Origin: Treponema sp.
GTDB lineage: Bacteria; Spirochaetota; Spirochaetia; Treponematales; Breznakiellaceae
Direction of reading: 5' to 3'
Length of the DNA stretch: 10,524 nucleotides
Assembly: GCA_031284105.1 (NCBI GenBank)
Contig: JAITAN010000167.1
Coordinates: forward strand, 1-10,524
In this document: one piece after another, positions 1 to 6,644 of the stretch
Position numbering within the stretch: position 1 is the stretch's first letter
Layout of the letters: each line of letters begins with the position of its first letter
Program-made: the position numbers and the translations under genes
The notes under the pieces: model-generated
Seen by the model: only the letters and a program-made list of their open reading frames with translations
Databases searched by the model: none
What the model was told of the DNA's origin: nothing

Positions 1-8
1 AGAAGTGG

Positions 9-31
9 ACTTCCCCCGATTCGGGGGAAGT
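9..31. repeat. GC-rich inverted repeat (hairpin)
   Basis: ACTTCCCCC (9-17) and GGGGGAAGT (23-31) form a perfect 9-bp stem with a 5-nt loop. No T-run follows on the plus strand, so an intrinsic terminator is not supported. It lies just upstream of the IS5-like relic at 46. It may be a remnant of a terminator or of an IS end. The window edge prevents assigning it to a gene. Confidence 0.5.
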
Positions 32-45
32 GCAGAGTAGCCTGA

Positions 46-173
46 CCGGGAAAGAGAAATAGAGTATCAAACGTGAGGAGCAAAGTGGAGGGCTGTATAT
101 GGCATCCGCGAGTGCGAATCTGTTAAAATGGGCGTGGACGATAATGCCGGTAAGAGGAGCGCGGACAACCTAA
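46..173 (+). pseudogene. IS5-like transposase C-terminal relic, copy 1
   Basis: This is the degraded 3' end of a DDE transposase gene. One frame (46-90) reads PGKRNRVSNVRSKVE, which resembles the conserved RN-R-S-R--VEH block near the end of IS5-group transposases. The frame then changes near 91-95 and continues as LYMASASANLLKWAWTIMPV to a TAA at 171-173. Compared with copy 2 (1406-1211, minus), the stretch equivalent to HIFYIVKRLFGYWKVVYRGI is missing, so there is an internal deletion of roughly 80-90 bp at the frame change. It cannot encode a working enzyme. The assignment to the IS5 superfamily comes from recalled family motifs; the homology between copies 1 and 2 is directly visible. Confidence 0.65.
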
Positions 174-320
174 TAGGGGTGTAGTGTGGGGAAAAAGTCC
201 TGTTAAACGGCGTAAAAACGGCAGGTTATGAGAGGTTTCTCTTTTTTGTCCGATAAAACTCCCCACAGACCGTTTCCCCGTAATTAATCGGCAGAGCCCT
301 AATTTTTAGCGCCGGAGCGG
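174..320 (+). mobile_element. IS5-like element, non-coding tail of copy 1
   Basis: This segment follows the relic transposase stop and is homologous to the tail of copy 2 at about 1085-1210 on the other strand. The clearest match is a 19-bp identity, CCTGTTAAACGGCGTAAAA, at 199-217 (the reverse complement is at 1176-1194). It is followed by shared GGTTATG, TTTTTTGTCCG and TAAAAC blocks and an ATTAA-CGGC block. Homology fades at about 300-320, which probably marks the right end of the element. No ORF is supported here. Confidence 0.6.
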
Positions 321-435
321 ACTCACCGGTTTCCACGTCAACAGCATCAATCTTTTCCAATCAAGATATTTCTTGCAAGATATTTTTTTGGGACAAGCGG
401 ATATTTTTTCATCATCAACAATACGTACACGCAAT

Positions 436-522
<87 letters not shown>

Positions 523-571
523 AAAAACAATCACACACCGGAGACTTCGGTTTGAATGTCCCCATTACAGG

Positions 572-596
572 TTAAGTTTTGCAGTGCAAAACTTAA
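572..596. repeat. Perfect 12-bp inverted repeat between the tRNA genes
   Basis: TTAAGTTTTGCA (572-583), a single G at 584, then the exact complement TGCAAAACTTAA (585-596). It sits midway between the two tRNA-Ser genes in the presumed polycistronic transcript. No T-run follows in the direction of tRNA transcription, so it does not look like a terminator. It could fold in the precursor RNA and mark a processing site, be a protein-binding dyad, or be an IS remnant. The function is unknown. Confidence 0.75.
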
Positions 597-632
597 AAGC
601 ACACATATAAAAAAGCTTATATTGTAACTTAT

Positions 633-719
633 CGGAGAGAGAGGGATTCGAACCCTCGAAACCCTTACGAGTTTAACGGTTTTCGAGACCGCCCGATTCA
701 ACCGCTCTCGCATCTCTCC
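633..719 (-). tRNA. tRNA-Ser(CGA)
   Basis: This is the first gene of the tRNA pair. The acceptor stem is GGAGAGA/TCTCTCC (719-713 and 640-634), with discriminator G (complement of 633). The anticodon arm GCGGT-CTCGAAA-ACCGT (one G-U pair) gives anticodon CGA, which reads UCG. The long variable arm contains AACTCGTAAGGGTTT and the T arm GAGGGTTCGAATCCCTC. CCA is not encoded. The acceptor stem and D arm closely match the neighbouring tRNA-Ser(GGA), consistent with a serine synthetase identity set and an origin by duplication. Confidence 0.95.
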
Positions 720-738
720 TATGTTTCTTGTCTAAAAT

Positions 739-768
739 ATAATACGCTATCTTGATTTGCTTTGTCAA
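739..768 (-). promoter_or_regulatory. sigma70-like promoter for the tRNA-Ser pair
   Basis: On the minus strand, -35 TTGACA (768-763), an 18-bp spacer and -10 TATTAT (744-739). Transcription would start about 12 nt before the tRNA-Ser(CGA) 5' end, which suits a tRNA precursor. No comparable signal precedes the second tRNA. Confidence 0.7.
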
Positions 769-867
769 GTGGATGCGAAGAGACAGCGAAAAAGTAACCG
801 AAAAGAGAGGTTTGAGGCATTATGAAAATGTAACTCGACATACTTCCGGTAGGAACCTGATGTCAAA

Positions 868-1080
868 ATGGGGATACCCATGAACGAATGAAAAGCGGTA
901 ATACGGGAAACCGGAGGAGAGTACCAAAAAGCGAGCAAGAAAGAAAAAGTTTGATACCTGACCGGTACATTCGGCTCACCGGATATAACCGGAAGTACGC
1001 CGGCCATATCCTGTCGAAGCCCGTTCCCGACAAAACCGTAACGACCGTCATAGATGGAGAACCACTGCTTTCAAAGCGGG
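868..1080 (+). pseudogene. 5' relic of a TGYNRKYA-type IS transposase (ISNCY/IS1202-like)
   Basis: This is the N-terminal, DNA-binding end of a transposase of the integrase-catalytic-domain type. From ATG 868 the frame reads MGIPMNE, has a stop at 889-891, then gives KAVIRETGGEYQKASKKEK. A one-base shift near 945 moves the sequence into the frame that reads SLIPDRYIRLTGYNRKYAGH and then ILSKPVPDKTVTTVIDGEP. LTGYNRKYA is a helix-turn-helix signature I associate with ISNCY/IS1202-like transposases (recalled family knowledge). The similarity stops at about 1075, where the opposing IS5-like tail begins, so the catalytic core is absent. An inverted GACAT (837-841)/ATGTC (860-864) pair just upstream may be a remnant of the element's end or promoter. 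The relic carries at least one stop codon, one frameshift and a 3' truncation. Confidence 0.65.
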
Positions 1081-1084
1081 CAAA

Positions 1085-1210
1085 AAGTCGAAGGGAAGCG
1101 CCGGTTAATCGCGGAGCAATGGGTTTGAAGGTGTTTTACCGGACAAAAAATGAAATTGCTCCCATAACCGGCCGCTTTTACGCCGTTTAACAGGGCTTTT
1201 GCTCTCCCTA
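1085..1210 (-). mobile_element. IS5-like element, non-coding tail of copy 2
   Basis: This is the minus-strand counterpart of the tail at 174-320. It has the same CCTGTTAAACGGCGTAAAA block (1194-1176) and the following GGTTATG, TTTTTTGTCCG and TAAAAC blocks in the same order. The end abuts the TGYNRKYA-type relic at about 1075-1085, which is either a junction between two insertions or a deletion end-point. Confidence 0.6.
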
Positions 1211-1406
1211 TCACGCTGCTACAGCCCGTTTGACAGGACTCATCGCCCACACCCATTTTAACAGAGCTGGGGTTCGCAAACAACATACGCCCGCCGTTCT
1301 TCATTATTCCCCGATAGACCACTTTCCAGTATCCGAATAGCCTCTTTACTATATAAAAGATATGCTCCCCACCGTTGACTTCAGCCACGCTATTTCTCCT
1401 TCCCAA
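1211..1406 (-). pseudogene. IS5-like transposase C-terminal relic, copy 2
   Basis: Read leftward from 1406, one frame gives GGEHIFYIVKRLFGYWKVVY and then RGIMKNGGRMLFANPSS. This matches the late conserved block of IS5-group transposases (VEH-F--VK--FGY-KVRYRG--KN-----LFALANL, recalled). The frame shifts near 1280. The true frame then continues as LLKWVWAMSPVKRAVAA to a TGA at 1213-1211, parallel to LLKWAWTIMPVRGARTT in copy 1. About 65 codons remain; the catalytic DDE residues lie outside the preserved part. It is therefore a dead C-terminal fragment, with the deleted N-terminal part replaced by intergenic DNA upstream of 1406. Confidence 0.7.
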
Positions 1407-1464
1407 TTATGCCGTTCTGTATTCAAGATGTTTTATCGGTTCTCTAAAAAAAGATTTCTAGGGA
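1407..1464. other. Short intergenic stretch, no gene seen
   Basis: This A/T-rich stretch separates the IS relic from the operon terminator. It contains the A-run (1445-1452) that acts as the T-tract of the minus-strand terminator. I see no ORF or RNA gene in it. Confidence 0.5.
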
Positions 1465-1502
1465 AGCCTGTCAGATATTTTGAACAAAATATCTGACAGG
1501 CT
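1445..1502 (-). terminator. Intrinsic terminator of the argB-CDF operon
   Basis: A perfect 17-bp stem: AGCCTGTCAGATATTTT (1465-1481), loop GAAC, then its complement (1486-1502). It begins 18 bp after the stop of the cation transporter gene. On the minus strand a run of seven or more T (complement of 1445-1452) follows about 12 nt after the stem. That is a little far for a classical terminator, so efficiency is uncertain, but position and strength fit the end of the leftward operon. Confidence 0.7.
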
Positions 1503-1520
1503 CTCCATACTTTCTGTAGC

Positions 1521-2411
1521 TTAACACTCCATGTGCGTTACCACATGGGTACCATCTCCGAATTCCCCTTTGAGTTTATCTTCAACAAGAGTCGCTATTG
1601 CGTGAGCACTCTCAAGCGTTGTGTCTCTATTAAACCTGATGTGTACTTCAATGGCAATATTACTACCGATACGGCGGGTACGGAGGTTGTGCGGATCGTG
1701 TATTTCAGGAAACGATCTGATAATGGATAGGATCATTTCCTCTGTCTCATAAGGCAAGGATTTCTCCAACAGCTCGTCAAAGGATGTCTTGATAAAGCGT
1801 ACCCCTATTATTATGATAAACCCGCCCACCCCGCAGGCGGTTATAGGATCAAGCACCCGCCACTTTTCACCCAAAAATATGGCGCCTGCAATACCTACTG
1901 CCGTGGCTATTGACGAAAAAGCATCGGAGCGGTGGTGCCATGCATTAGCCATAACCGCAGCGCTGTTGACTTTCTTTCCGCTTATATACGTCCACTGATA
2001 CAAAAGTTCTTTTGAAACAATGGAGACGAGTGCCATAATAAAGGCGATTTTTCCGGGTTCTTCCAATACGGCTCCATGCAGATATGTCCAAATCAGCGCC
2101 GCGCCGTTGCGGAAAATACCTGCGCCAACCATAAACAGCATAAATCCGATGACCGCTGTTGCAAGCGTCTCAAACTTTCCATGACCATAATCATGGGATG
2201 TATCACGCGGTTTTCCCGCCATCTGCATGAAGACTAACACAACAATATCCGTTATAAAATCGGACAGGGAATGAAACGCATCCGCGATCATTGCGCTGCT
2301 ATGACCAAAGAATCCCGCGAAAAATTTCAACCCCAACAAAGCGGCGTTTACAATGGAGCCGGTAATCGTTATAATATCAATTTCTTTTCTACGGTTATCC
2401 GGGTTTTTCAT
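1521..2411 (-). CDS. Cation diffusion facilitator (CDF) family metal transporter
   Basis: A 296-residue inner-membrane divalent metal/proton antiporter, probably for export of Zn, Mn, Fe or a similar ion. The length is normal for the family. Six hydrophobic segments are visible (about 13-34, 40-62, 82-104, 120-142, 152-178, 187-205), followed by a soluble C-terminal domain (about 210-296) with the usual EVHIRF strand and a histidine-containing end (HVVTHMEC). The metal site is recognisable: H47-x3-D51 in segment 2 (FHSLSD) and H159-x3-D163 in segment 5 (WHHRSD). The DYGHGKFE loop (74-81) is a CDF hallmark. H47 replaces the first Asp of the YiiP-type site, so the metal cannot be assigned from sequence. 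Shine-Dalgarno AAAGGA (2421-2416) lies 4 nt before the ATG. It is the last gene of the leftward operon, 55 bp after the coiled-coil gene. Confidence 0.93.
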   Translation of the reverse strand: MKNPDNRRKEIDIITITGSIVNAALLGLKFFAGFFGHSSAMIADAFHSLSDFITDIVVLVFMQMAGKPRDTSHDYGHGKFETLATAVIGFMLFMVGAGIFRNGAALIWTYLHGAVLEEPGKIAFIMALVSIVSKELLYQWTYISGKKVNSAAVMANAWHHRSDAFSSIATAVGIAGAIFLGEKWRVLDPITACGVGGFIIIIGVRFIKTSFDELLEKSLPYETEEMILSIIRSFPEIHDPHNLRTRRIGSNIAIEVHIRFNRDTTLESAHAIATLVEDKLKGEFGDGTHVVTHMEC

Positions 2412-2466
2412 ATAATCCTTTAACAGATTATTATCAGGAAATATCCTTCTTTTTTAACGGTTCTCG

Positions 2467-3801
2467 TCAATTATTCAACAACTGACGAATCGCATCATTC
2501 TGAGTCTGGAGCTGCTCCGCTCTCTGCTGTAATTCGTTGTTTCGGGTTTGAAGCGAGCTTATAGAGGCGTCTTTCTCCGTAACGGAGCCTTGCAGCGAAG
2601 AAACCTGCGATCTCAAGTCGGTTATGGTATTTTCCCGCGCCGTAAGGCTCTGTTGCAGCGCGGCGTTTTGATTTCTCACTTCGGCAAGCACATTTTCCCT
2701 TGAGGCAAGCGTCTCTTCCAGCGTCTGAGTACGGTTCCTCAACTCGTTGACGGCTGTCGAATTCGCGGTATTGTTGGTATTTCTTTCTTGGACACTTCTT
2801 TCAAGCTCATCGTTTCGCGCCGTAAGTTCCGCTATGTTTTTTTCATACCGTTCAATTTGCCCGATCATTTCATTATCCGTATCGGTGTTTTCTGCGGGCG
2901 CGGCTTCCGCGTCCCTCGCGTTCAGTTGCACGCTGTTGGCGACAAGATTCGAGAGCGTAGTAATAAGCGCTAGCCGCGCCGACTTCTGATCTCGAAATGA
3001 CTTAATGTCCTGAAAAGATGGGGTGTCGAGAAAATCTTTCAAGCCCGAAAGAGTAGCGGCAGCTTTACTAAAAAGAGCCGCGCCGATTTGCTCGCTGACT
3101 GTGGTAAAATATCCGTCTATCTGGCGGTCAATCAAGGCGTTTTTTTCCTGCTCACCGGCGAGACTTCGTATCTGCTCTTGAGCGAAAGTAAGCTCGGTTT
3201 GAACGCTTTGCATCTGCGTGGAAAGCTCCCTGTTTTCCGAGCGCTGGCTATGCAGAGCCGCCTCTCGAATACGGGCGTCTTCTAACAGCCGTCCGCGTTC
3301 CCTTTGAAGCTCGACAAGCCGCGCGTGGTACTCGTCTTTCTCTTTCTGCAAATCAGCCAACGTTTTATCCTTTTCGCTCTCAAGCATCCCATTATTATCG
3401 AAACGAATCTGAACGTTTTGCATTTCTCTATCAATGTTTGCTATTTTCATAAGAATTTCTGCGATTTCGGCATCCTTCGCGCTCACCATATCTTCAAATT
3501 CCTTCCGTATTTCCGCAATCAGCATCCGCTCCGTGATACCGGGCGCTGCGTGACCCTGCACAAACCGTACTTCATCCCGTTTATGCGTTACAACAAGCGC
3601 GGTACCTCCGAGCAGCAAAAGCAGTACCGCGATTCCGTTTGCCAGCGCCGGAAGCAGGATGCCTTTTTTTTGCGCCTGTTTCTCATAGGGAACAACAGCT
3701 TCCCCGCCTTCAAGCTGATCCAGCGTATCGAGACCCGCGAGAATTTCCTTTTGTTCTTCCAGCGAAATACCTGATACCATATCGAAAACTATCGGTTCCA
3801 T
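2467..3801 (-). CDS. Single-pass membrane protein with long coiled coils, function unknown
   Basis: A 444-residue protein I do not recognise as a named family. A short acidic N-terminal tail (1-46, with SLEEQKEILAGLDTLDQL) precedes one membrane span (about 47-72, with VLLLLLGGTALVV). The span is followed by a long heptad-rich helix region (about 92-225), a helical, possibly globular stretch (226-300), an acidic linker rich in A, E, D, N and T (300-312) and a second coiled coil (312-444) ending in LLNN. By the positive-inside rule (KKG before the span, THKR after) topology is ambiguous; most of the protein lies on one side of the membrane. The repeated Q/N/E/L content suggests self-association or a scaffolding role (inference). 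Shine-Dalgarno GAGGA lies 4 nt before the ATG. It starts 16 bp after the HAD gene stop and so belongs to the same operon. Similar spirochete envelope or cytoskeletal proteins exist, but I cannot name a homologue. Confidence 0.85.
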   Translation of the reverse strand: MEPIVFDMVSGISLEEQKEILAGLDTLDQLEGGEAVVPYEKQAQKKGILLPALANGIAVLLLLLGGTALVVTHKRDEVRFVQGHAAPGITERMLIAEIRKEFEDMVSAKDAEIAEILMKIANIDREMQNVQIRFDNNGMLESEKDKTLADLQKEKDEYHARLVELQRERGRLLEDARIREAALHSQRSENRELSTQMQSVQTELTFAQEQIRSLAGEQEKNALIDRQIDGYFTTVSEQIGAALFSKAAATLSGLKDFLDTPSFQDIKSFRDQKSARLALITTLSNLVANSVQLNARDAEAAPAENTDTDNEMIGQIERYEKNIAELTARNDELERSVQERNTNNTANSTAVNELRNRTQTLEETLASRENVLAEVRNQNAALQQSLTARENTITDLRSQVSSLQGSVTEKDASISSLQTRNNELQQRAEQLQTQNDAIRQLLNN

Positions 3802-3817
3802 TTTTTCCTCTTTTCCC

Positions 3818-4447
3818 TTACAAAAGATTATAATCAGATGCGCCGAATAAATCCAGCGTACCGGTAGTCCATTCTTCCTTTGCGTTCAGCACAAGACATT
3901 CGACCTCATGCCACGAATCGGCACGCGGACCGGGAAGACGGCGGTTTGTCGAGTTGGTAAACACGATGGTTCTGCACCCGTGTTTACGAAGTTGAACAAC
4001 ATTCACAGGCGAATCGTCGATGTACACATGCGCGCCGACCGCGCCCTTATCCTTCATAAAGCAAATGTCCCAATAGGGAATATCCCATGAATCAAGCCAG
4101 TCAACGGTCTGGGTAATAGAGGTTTTGTGTACATATTTAAGATAGAGCCTGTGGGTAATAATACGGATACGTATTCCGTGCATGGACAGTTTCCGCAGTA
4201 CCGCGGGCGCATCTTGCAGGGGCTGCATATCCCGAAAGAGGTTACGCTGGGTTACCGCAAAACGGTGCAGCTTTTCATAGCCGCCATATTCGGCAATACC
4301 CCACTCATTCAGCTCAAAGCTCACTTCCGGAGTCAACTGTTCAATGGGTTTGTTGAGCCATTCCGATGCGATACGGCGCATTGCGCCATAAAAATCACCC
4401 ACAACGCCATCCAAATCCACGCCAAGAATGAAGCTGCTCTCATCCAT
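3818..4447 (-). CDS. HAD-superfamily hydrolase, 5'(3')-deoxyribonucleotidase-like
   Basis: A predicted cytoplasmic phosphatase of 209 residues. HAD motif I is D11-L-D13-G-V (VDLDGVVGDF), with the nucleophile at D11 and the general acid at D13. The following V-x-x-D-F form is typical of NT5C/YorS-like nucleotidases. Motif II is T98 in RIITHR, a candidate motif III lysine is K132 or K134, and motif IV is the acidic pair D144-D145 in YIDDSP. The cap is the short helical insertion after motif I (about 20-75). The likely reaction is dephosphorylation of nucleoside monophosphates, but other small phosphate esters are possible. It starts 11 bp after the stop of the nucleotidyltransferase gene. The only candidate Shine-Dalgarno (GGTAGGCGG) overlaps that stop, which suggests translational coupling. 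Confidence 0.8.
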   Translation of the reverse strand: MDESSFILGVDLDGVVGDFYGAMRRIASEWLNKPIEQLTPEVSFELNEWGIAEYGGYEKLHRFAVTQRNLFRDMQPLQDAPAVLRKLSMHGIRIRIITHRLYLKYVHKTSITQTVDWLDSWDIPYWDICFMKDKGAVGAHVYIDDSPVNVVQLRKHGCRTIVFTNSTNRRLPGPRADSWHEVECLVLNAKEEWTTGTLDLFGASDYNLL

Positions 4448-4458
4448 AAGTAAGCCGC

Positions 4459-5373
4459 CTACCAGAGCATATCGGGGTACACGCCCTGAGATGTGAGTTC
4501 TGCAATGCGGTTTACCGCGAAAGCCTTATCCTCCTGATACGTTACGCCGAACCATTCGGATTCCGCGTTCACGATCCCAACATTCAAAAGATCGTTCTTG
4601 ATAAGCCAATCGACAAAGCTGGGAAGATAGCACTCGCTCTTGGGTTCTTTGCCGGAAACCGCAAGGAAATTATCAAAATAACGGGACAAATCTGTAAAAA
4701 TGGTTACCGGAAAACCCCAGAAATTCATGGATACGGGCGTATCGTCCGGTAAAAACCGCTTTGTTCCATCAGGCGCGGTATTGAAAACGCCGCCTTCTTC
4801 CCGCGCAATGGACGTTAACTCCTCAACCGAAATGAGGCTGCCGTTTCTGGCGGCGCATATCCCCCGAGTAACGGTTCCCTTGGGACTTAACGTCTTTTTC
4901 AGACTGTATGGGACGATAACCCCATCTTTCAGATCGGACTTTGAAAGAAATGGACCAATGGCGGCAAAAGCTTCCTTGCCGTAGAAATCATCGGCGTTTA
5001 TGACGGCGAACGGCGCGTCTATCTTCTCTTTGGCGCAAAGGAGCGCATGAACCGTTCCCCAGGGTTTGGTTCTGCCTGCGTTTTTCGTCTCTGCATACAG
5101 GTCCGCGGGAATCAGCGAGTCCATATCCTGATACGCAAGATCGTAGTCCACCTTACCATTGAAACGCGCCGGTACACGCGCTTCAAAATCCCGCTCAATA
5201 TCATGTCTAATGATGAACACGATTTTCCCAAAGCCCGAACGCAAGGCGTCAAACACCGAATAATCAAGCAGTACTTCGCCATTTTTGCCAAGCGCGTCCA
5301 TTTGTTTTAACCCGCCGTAGCGGCTTCCCATACCGGCCGCGAGCACGACTAACATCGGCTTCTTCTTTTCCAT
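4459..5373 (-). CDS. Sugar-nucleotidyltransferase family protein (NTP_transferase fold)
   Basis: A predicted cytoplasmic enzyme joining an NTP to a sugar phosphate. The N-terminal signature LAAGMGSRYGGLKQ (residues 11-24) is the nucleotide-binding loop of the NDP-sugar pyrophosphorylase fold. PWGTVHAL (105-112) resembles the base/sugar contact GT-HA, and NADDFYG (126-132) supplies the metal-binding Asp. The C-terminal half lacks a visible left-handed hexapeptide repeat, so it is unlike GlmU or AGPase. I chose the start at 5373 (MEKKKPM) rather than the ATG at 5379. The strong Shine-Dalgarno AAGGAG (5385-5380) directly abuts the 5379 ATG but is 6 nt from 5373. This gives 304 residues. It follows argD by 27 bp in the leftward operon. 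The substrate sugar is unknown; a role in cell-surface sugars or compatible solutes is a guess. Confidence 0.82.
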   Translation of the reverse strand: MEKKKPMLVVLAAGMGSRYGGLKQMDALGKNGEVLLDYSVFDALRSGFGKIVFIIRHDIERDFEARVPARFNGKVDYDLAYQDMDSLIPADLYAETKNAGRTKPWGTVHALLCAKEKIDAPFAVINADDFYGKEAFAAIGPFLSKSDLKDGVIVPYSLKKTLSPKGTVTRGICAARNGSLISVEELTSIAREEGGVFNTAPDGTKRFLPDDTPVSMNFWGFPVTIFTDLSRYFDNFLAVSGKEPKSECYLPSFVDWLIKNDLLNVGIVNAESEWFGVTYQEDKAFAVNRIAELTSQGVYPDMLW

Positions 5374-5379
5374 ATACAT

Positions 5380-5385
5380 CTCCTT
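5380..5385 (-). promoter_or_regulatory. Shine-Dalgarno AAGGAG fixing the nucleotidyltransferase start
   Basis: AAGGAG on the minus strand has zero spacing to the first ATG (5379-5377) and 6 nt to the second ATG two codons later (5373-5371). Spacing therefore favours the second ATG. Confidence 0.75.
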
Positions 5386-5400
5386 ATAATCTCCTGTAGA

Positions 5401-6561
5401 CTACACGATCTCTTGCAAGATTTGCAGCCCGCTCTCTATTTCTTCATCACGTATGGTATACGGCGGCAAAAACCGCAGGGTCTTTGCACCCGCGGCAAGC
5501 AGCAAAAGCCCTTTTTCAAGAGCTTTTTCCAGCACGTCCCAGGCATCCTGCGTTATATCGATTCCAATCATAAGCCCTTTGCCCCGAATGTCTCTGATAT
5601 TCGGCTTGTTCCACGACCGGATACTTTCCCGTATCTTTTCGCCCTTGCGCGTGATTTCCCGCAGAAATGCGGCGTTATTCACGGTTTCAAGCACGACAAG
5701 CCCGGCAGCCGCGGCAAGAAGGTTCCCGCCGAAGGTGCTACCGTGATCGCCTATGGTAAGCGTATCCGCGGCCCTTTCACCCGCAAGCGCCGCTCCCGCC
5801 GGTATGCCGCCTGAAAGCGCTTTGGCAAGCGTTACAACGTCCGGTTTAACGGTACCAAAACCTTCACATGCGAGGAAAGAACCGGTTCTGCCCACGCCGC
5901 ACTGTATCTCATCGAACATGAGCAGAATGTCCCGCTCCGTGCAGAATCGCGCCGCAGCCTCAATGTACGCCTGATCCTGCAAATGAACGCCGTTTTCGCC
6001 CTGTACGGCTTCGATAAGGAGACCGGCAACCGTATTGTCAAGAGCGCGGTCCAGTGCGGGAATATCCCCGGCCGGCACATAGGTGAACCCCTCGGTAAAA
6101 GGACCAAACTCCTCATGGAACCTATCCTGACCGGTTGCCGAAAGCGTTGTAATGGTGCGCCCATGAAAGCTTCCCCGTAACGTAACGATGGTGTACCGCC
6201 CGGAACCGTACTTTTTAAGCGAATATTTCCGTGCGATCTTAAACGCGCATTCATTAGCTTCCGCGCCCGAATTGCCCAGAAAAACTCTTTTCATACCTGC
6301 GCCGGAACATGCTTCAACCAGTTTTTGCGCGAACCGCTCTGTTACGGCGCTTTGAAAATAGTTGCTTACGTGGATACATTTGGCGGTCTGTTCCGAAACA
6401 GCCTGTACCAGCGCGGGATAGGCGTGTCCCAAACAGTTGACTCCGATACCGGAAGTAAAATCAAGGTACCGTTTCCCGTTTCCATCAAAAAGATACGTCC
6501 CGCCGCCATGCGTAAATGTTACCGGCAGCCGGTGGTAGGTATTCATAAAATAATCAGACAT
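5401..6561 (-). CDS. argD: Acetylornithine aminotransferase
   Basis: A PLP-dependent class III aminotransferase making N-acetylornithine from N-acetylglutamate semialdehyde (step 4 of arginine synthesis). Some members also act on succinyl-diaminopimelate for lysine. Numbered from the start used here, the N-terminal LDFTSGIGVNCLGHA motif is near residues 33-47, GNSGAEANE at 96-104 binds the PLP phosphate, SFHGR at 131-135 stacks on the ring, D217 in MFDEIQCGVGRTG binds the pyridine N, K247 in LAKALSGGIP is the Schiff-base lysine, and HGSTFGGN (273-280) completes the dimer site. The 386-residue length is normal. An ATG lies five codons upstream (6576), but the sequence AAGGAA within those codons is spaced 6 nt from the 6561 ATG, making 6561 the better start. 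It lies directly downstream of argB, as expected for arginine genes. Confidence 0.94.
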   Translation of the reverse strand: MSDYFMNTYHRLPVTFTHGGGTYLFDGNGKRYLDFTSGIGVNCLGHAYPALVQAVSEQTAKCIHVSNYFQSAVTERFAQKLVEACSGAGMKRVFLGNSGAEANECAFKIARKYSLKKYGSGRYTIVTLRGSFHGRTITTLSATGQDRFHEEFGPFTEGFTYVPAGDIPALDRALDNTVAGLLIEAVQGENGVHLQDQAYIEAAARFCTERDILLMFDEIQCGVGRTGSFLACEGFGTVKPDVVTLAKALSGGIPAGAALAGERAADTLTIGDHGSTFGGNLLAAAAGLVVLETVNNAAFLREITRKGEKIRESIRSWNKPNIRDIRGKGLMIGIDITQDAWDVLEKALEKGLLLLAAGAKTLRFLPPYTIRDEEIESGLQILQEIV

Positions 6562-6644
6562 AACCGTTTCCTTCATTCATAATGTACGGTATAACCGTCT
6601 TCGTCATTATCCATATATATAAGGCGCGGATCCCGCTTCGGGGG
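6562..6644 (-). promoter_or_regulatory. argB-argD intergenic region with Shine-Dalgarno and small hairpins
   Basis: 83 bp separate argB from the argD start. They hold CCCG-CTT-CGGG just after argB, the short palindrome ACGGT-ATA-ACCGT (6586-6598), and AAGGAA (6573-6568), the Shine-Dalgarno for argD. I see no convincing -35/-10 pair and no T-tract terminator, so read-through from argB is likely. The small stem-loops could tune the argB/argD expression ratio (inference). Confidence 0.45.

Noticed and set aside
372..381. Terminator after tRNA-Ser(GGA) (TCTTGCAAGA)
   Set aside because: The dyad is only 10 bp with no loop, and no T-tract follows on the minus strand.
1195..1260. Hammerhead-like GATGAGTCC...AAAC motif on the minus strand
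   Set aside because: The conserved core order and the three stems do not form; the segment is coding DNA of the IS5-like relic (LLKWVWAMSPVK frame).
2412..2466. Internal promoter before the CDF gene (TTGACG)
   Set aside because: No good -10 box at 16-18 bp; the gene is close behind its neighbour and has its own Shine-Dalgarno.
3304..3774. 156-codon plus-strand open frame
   Set aside because: It is antisense to the coiled-coil gene and has no ribosome-binding site or family signature; such frames are expected opposite repetitive helical coding sequence.
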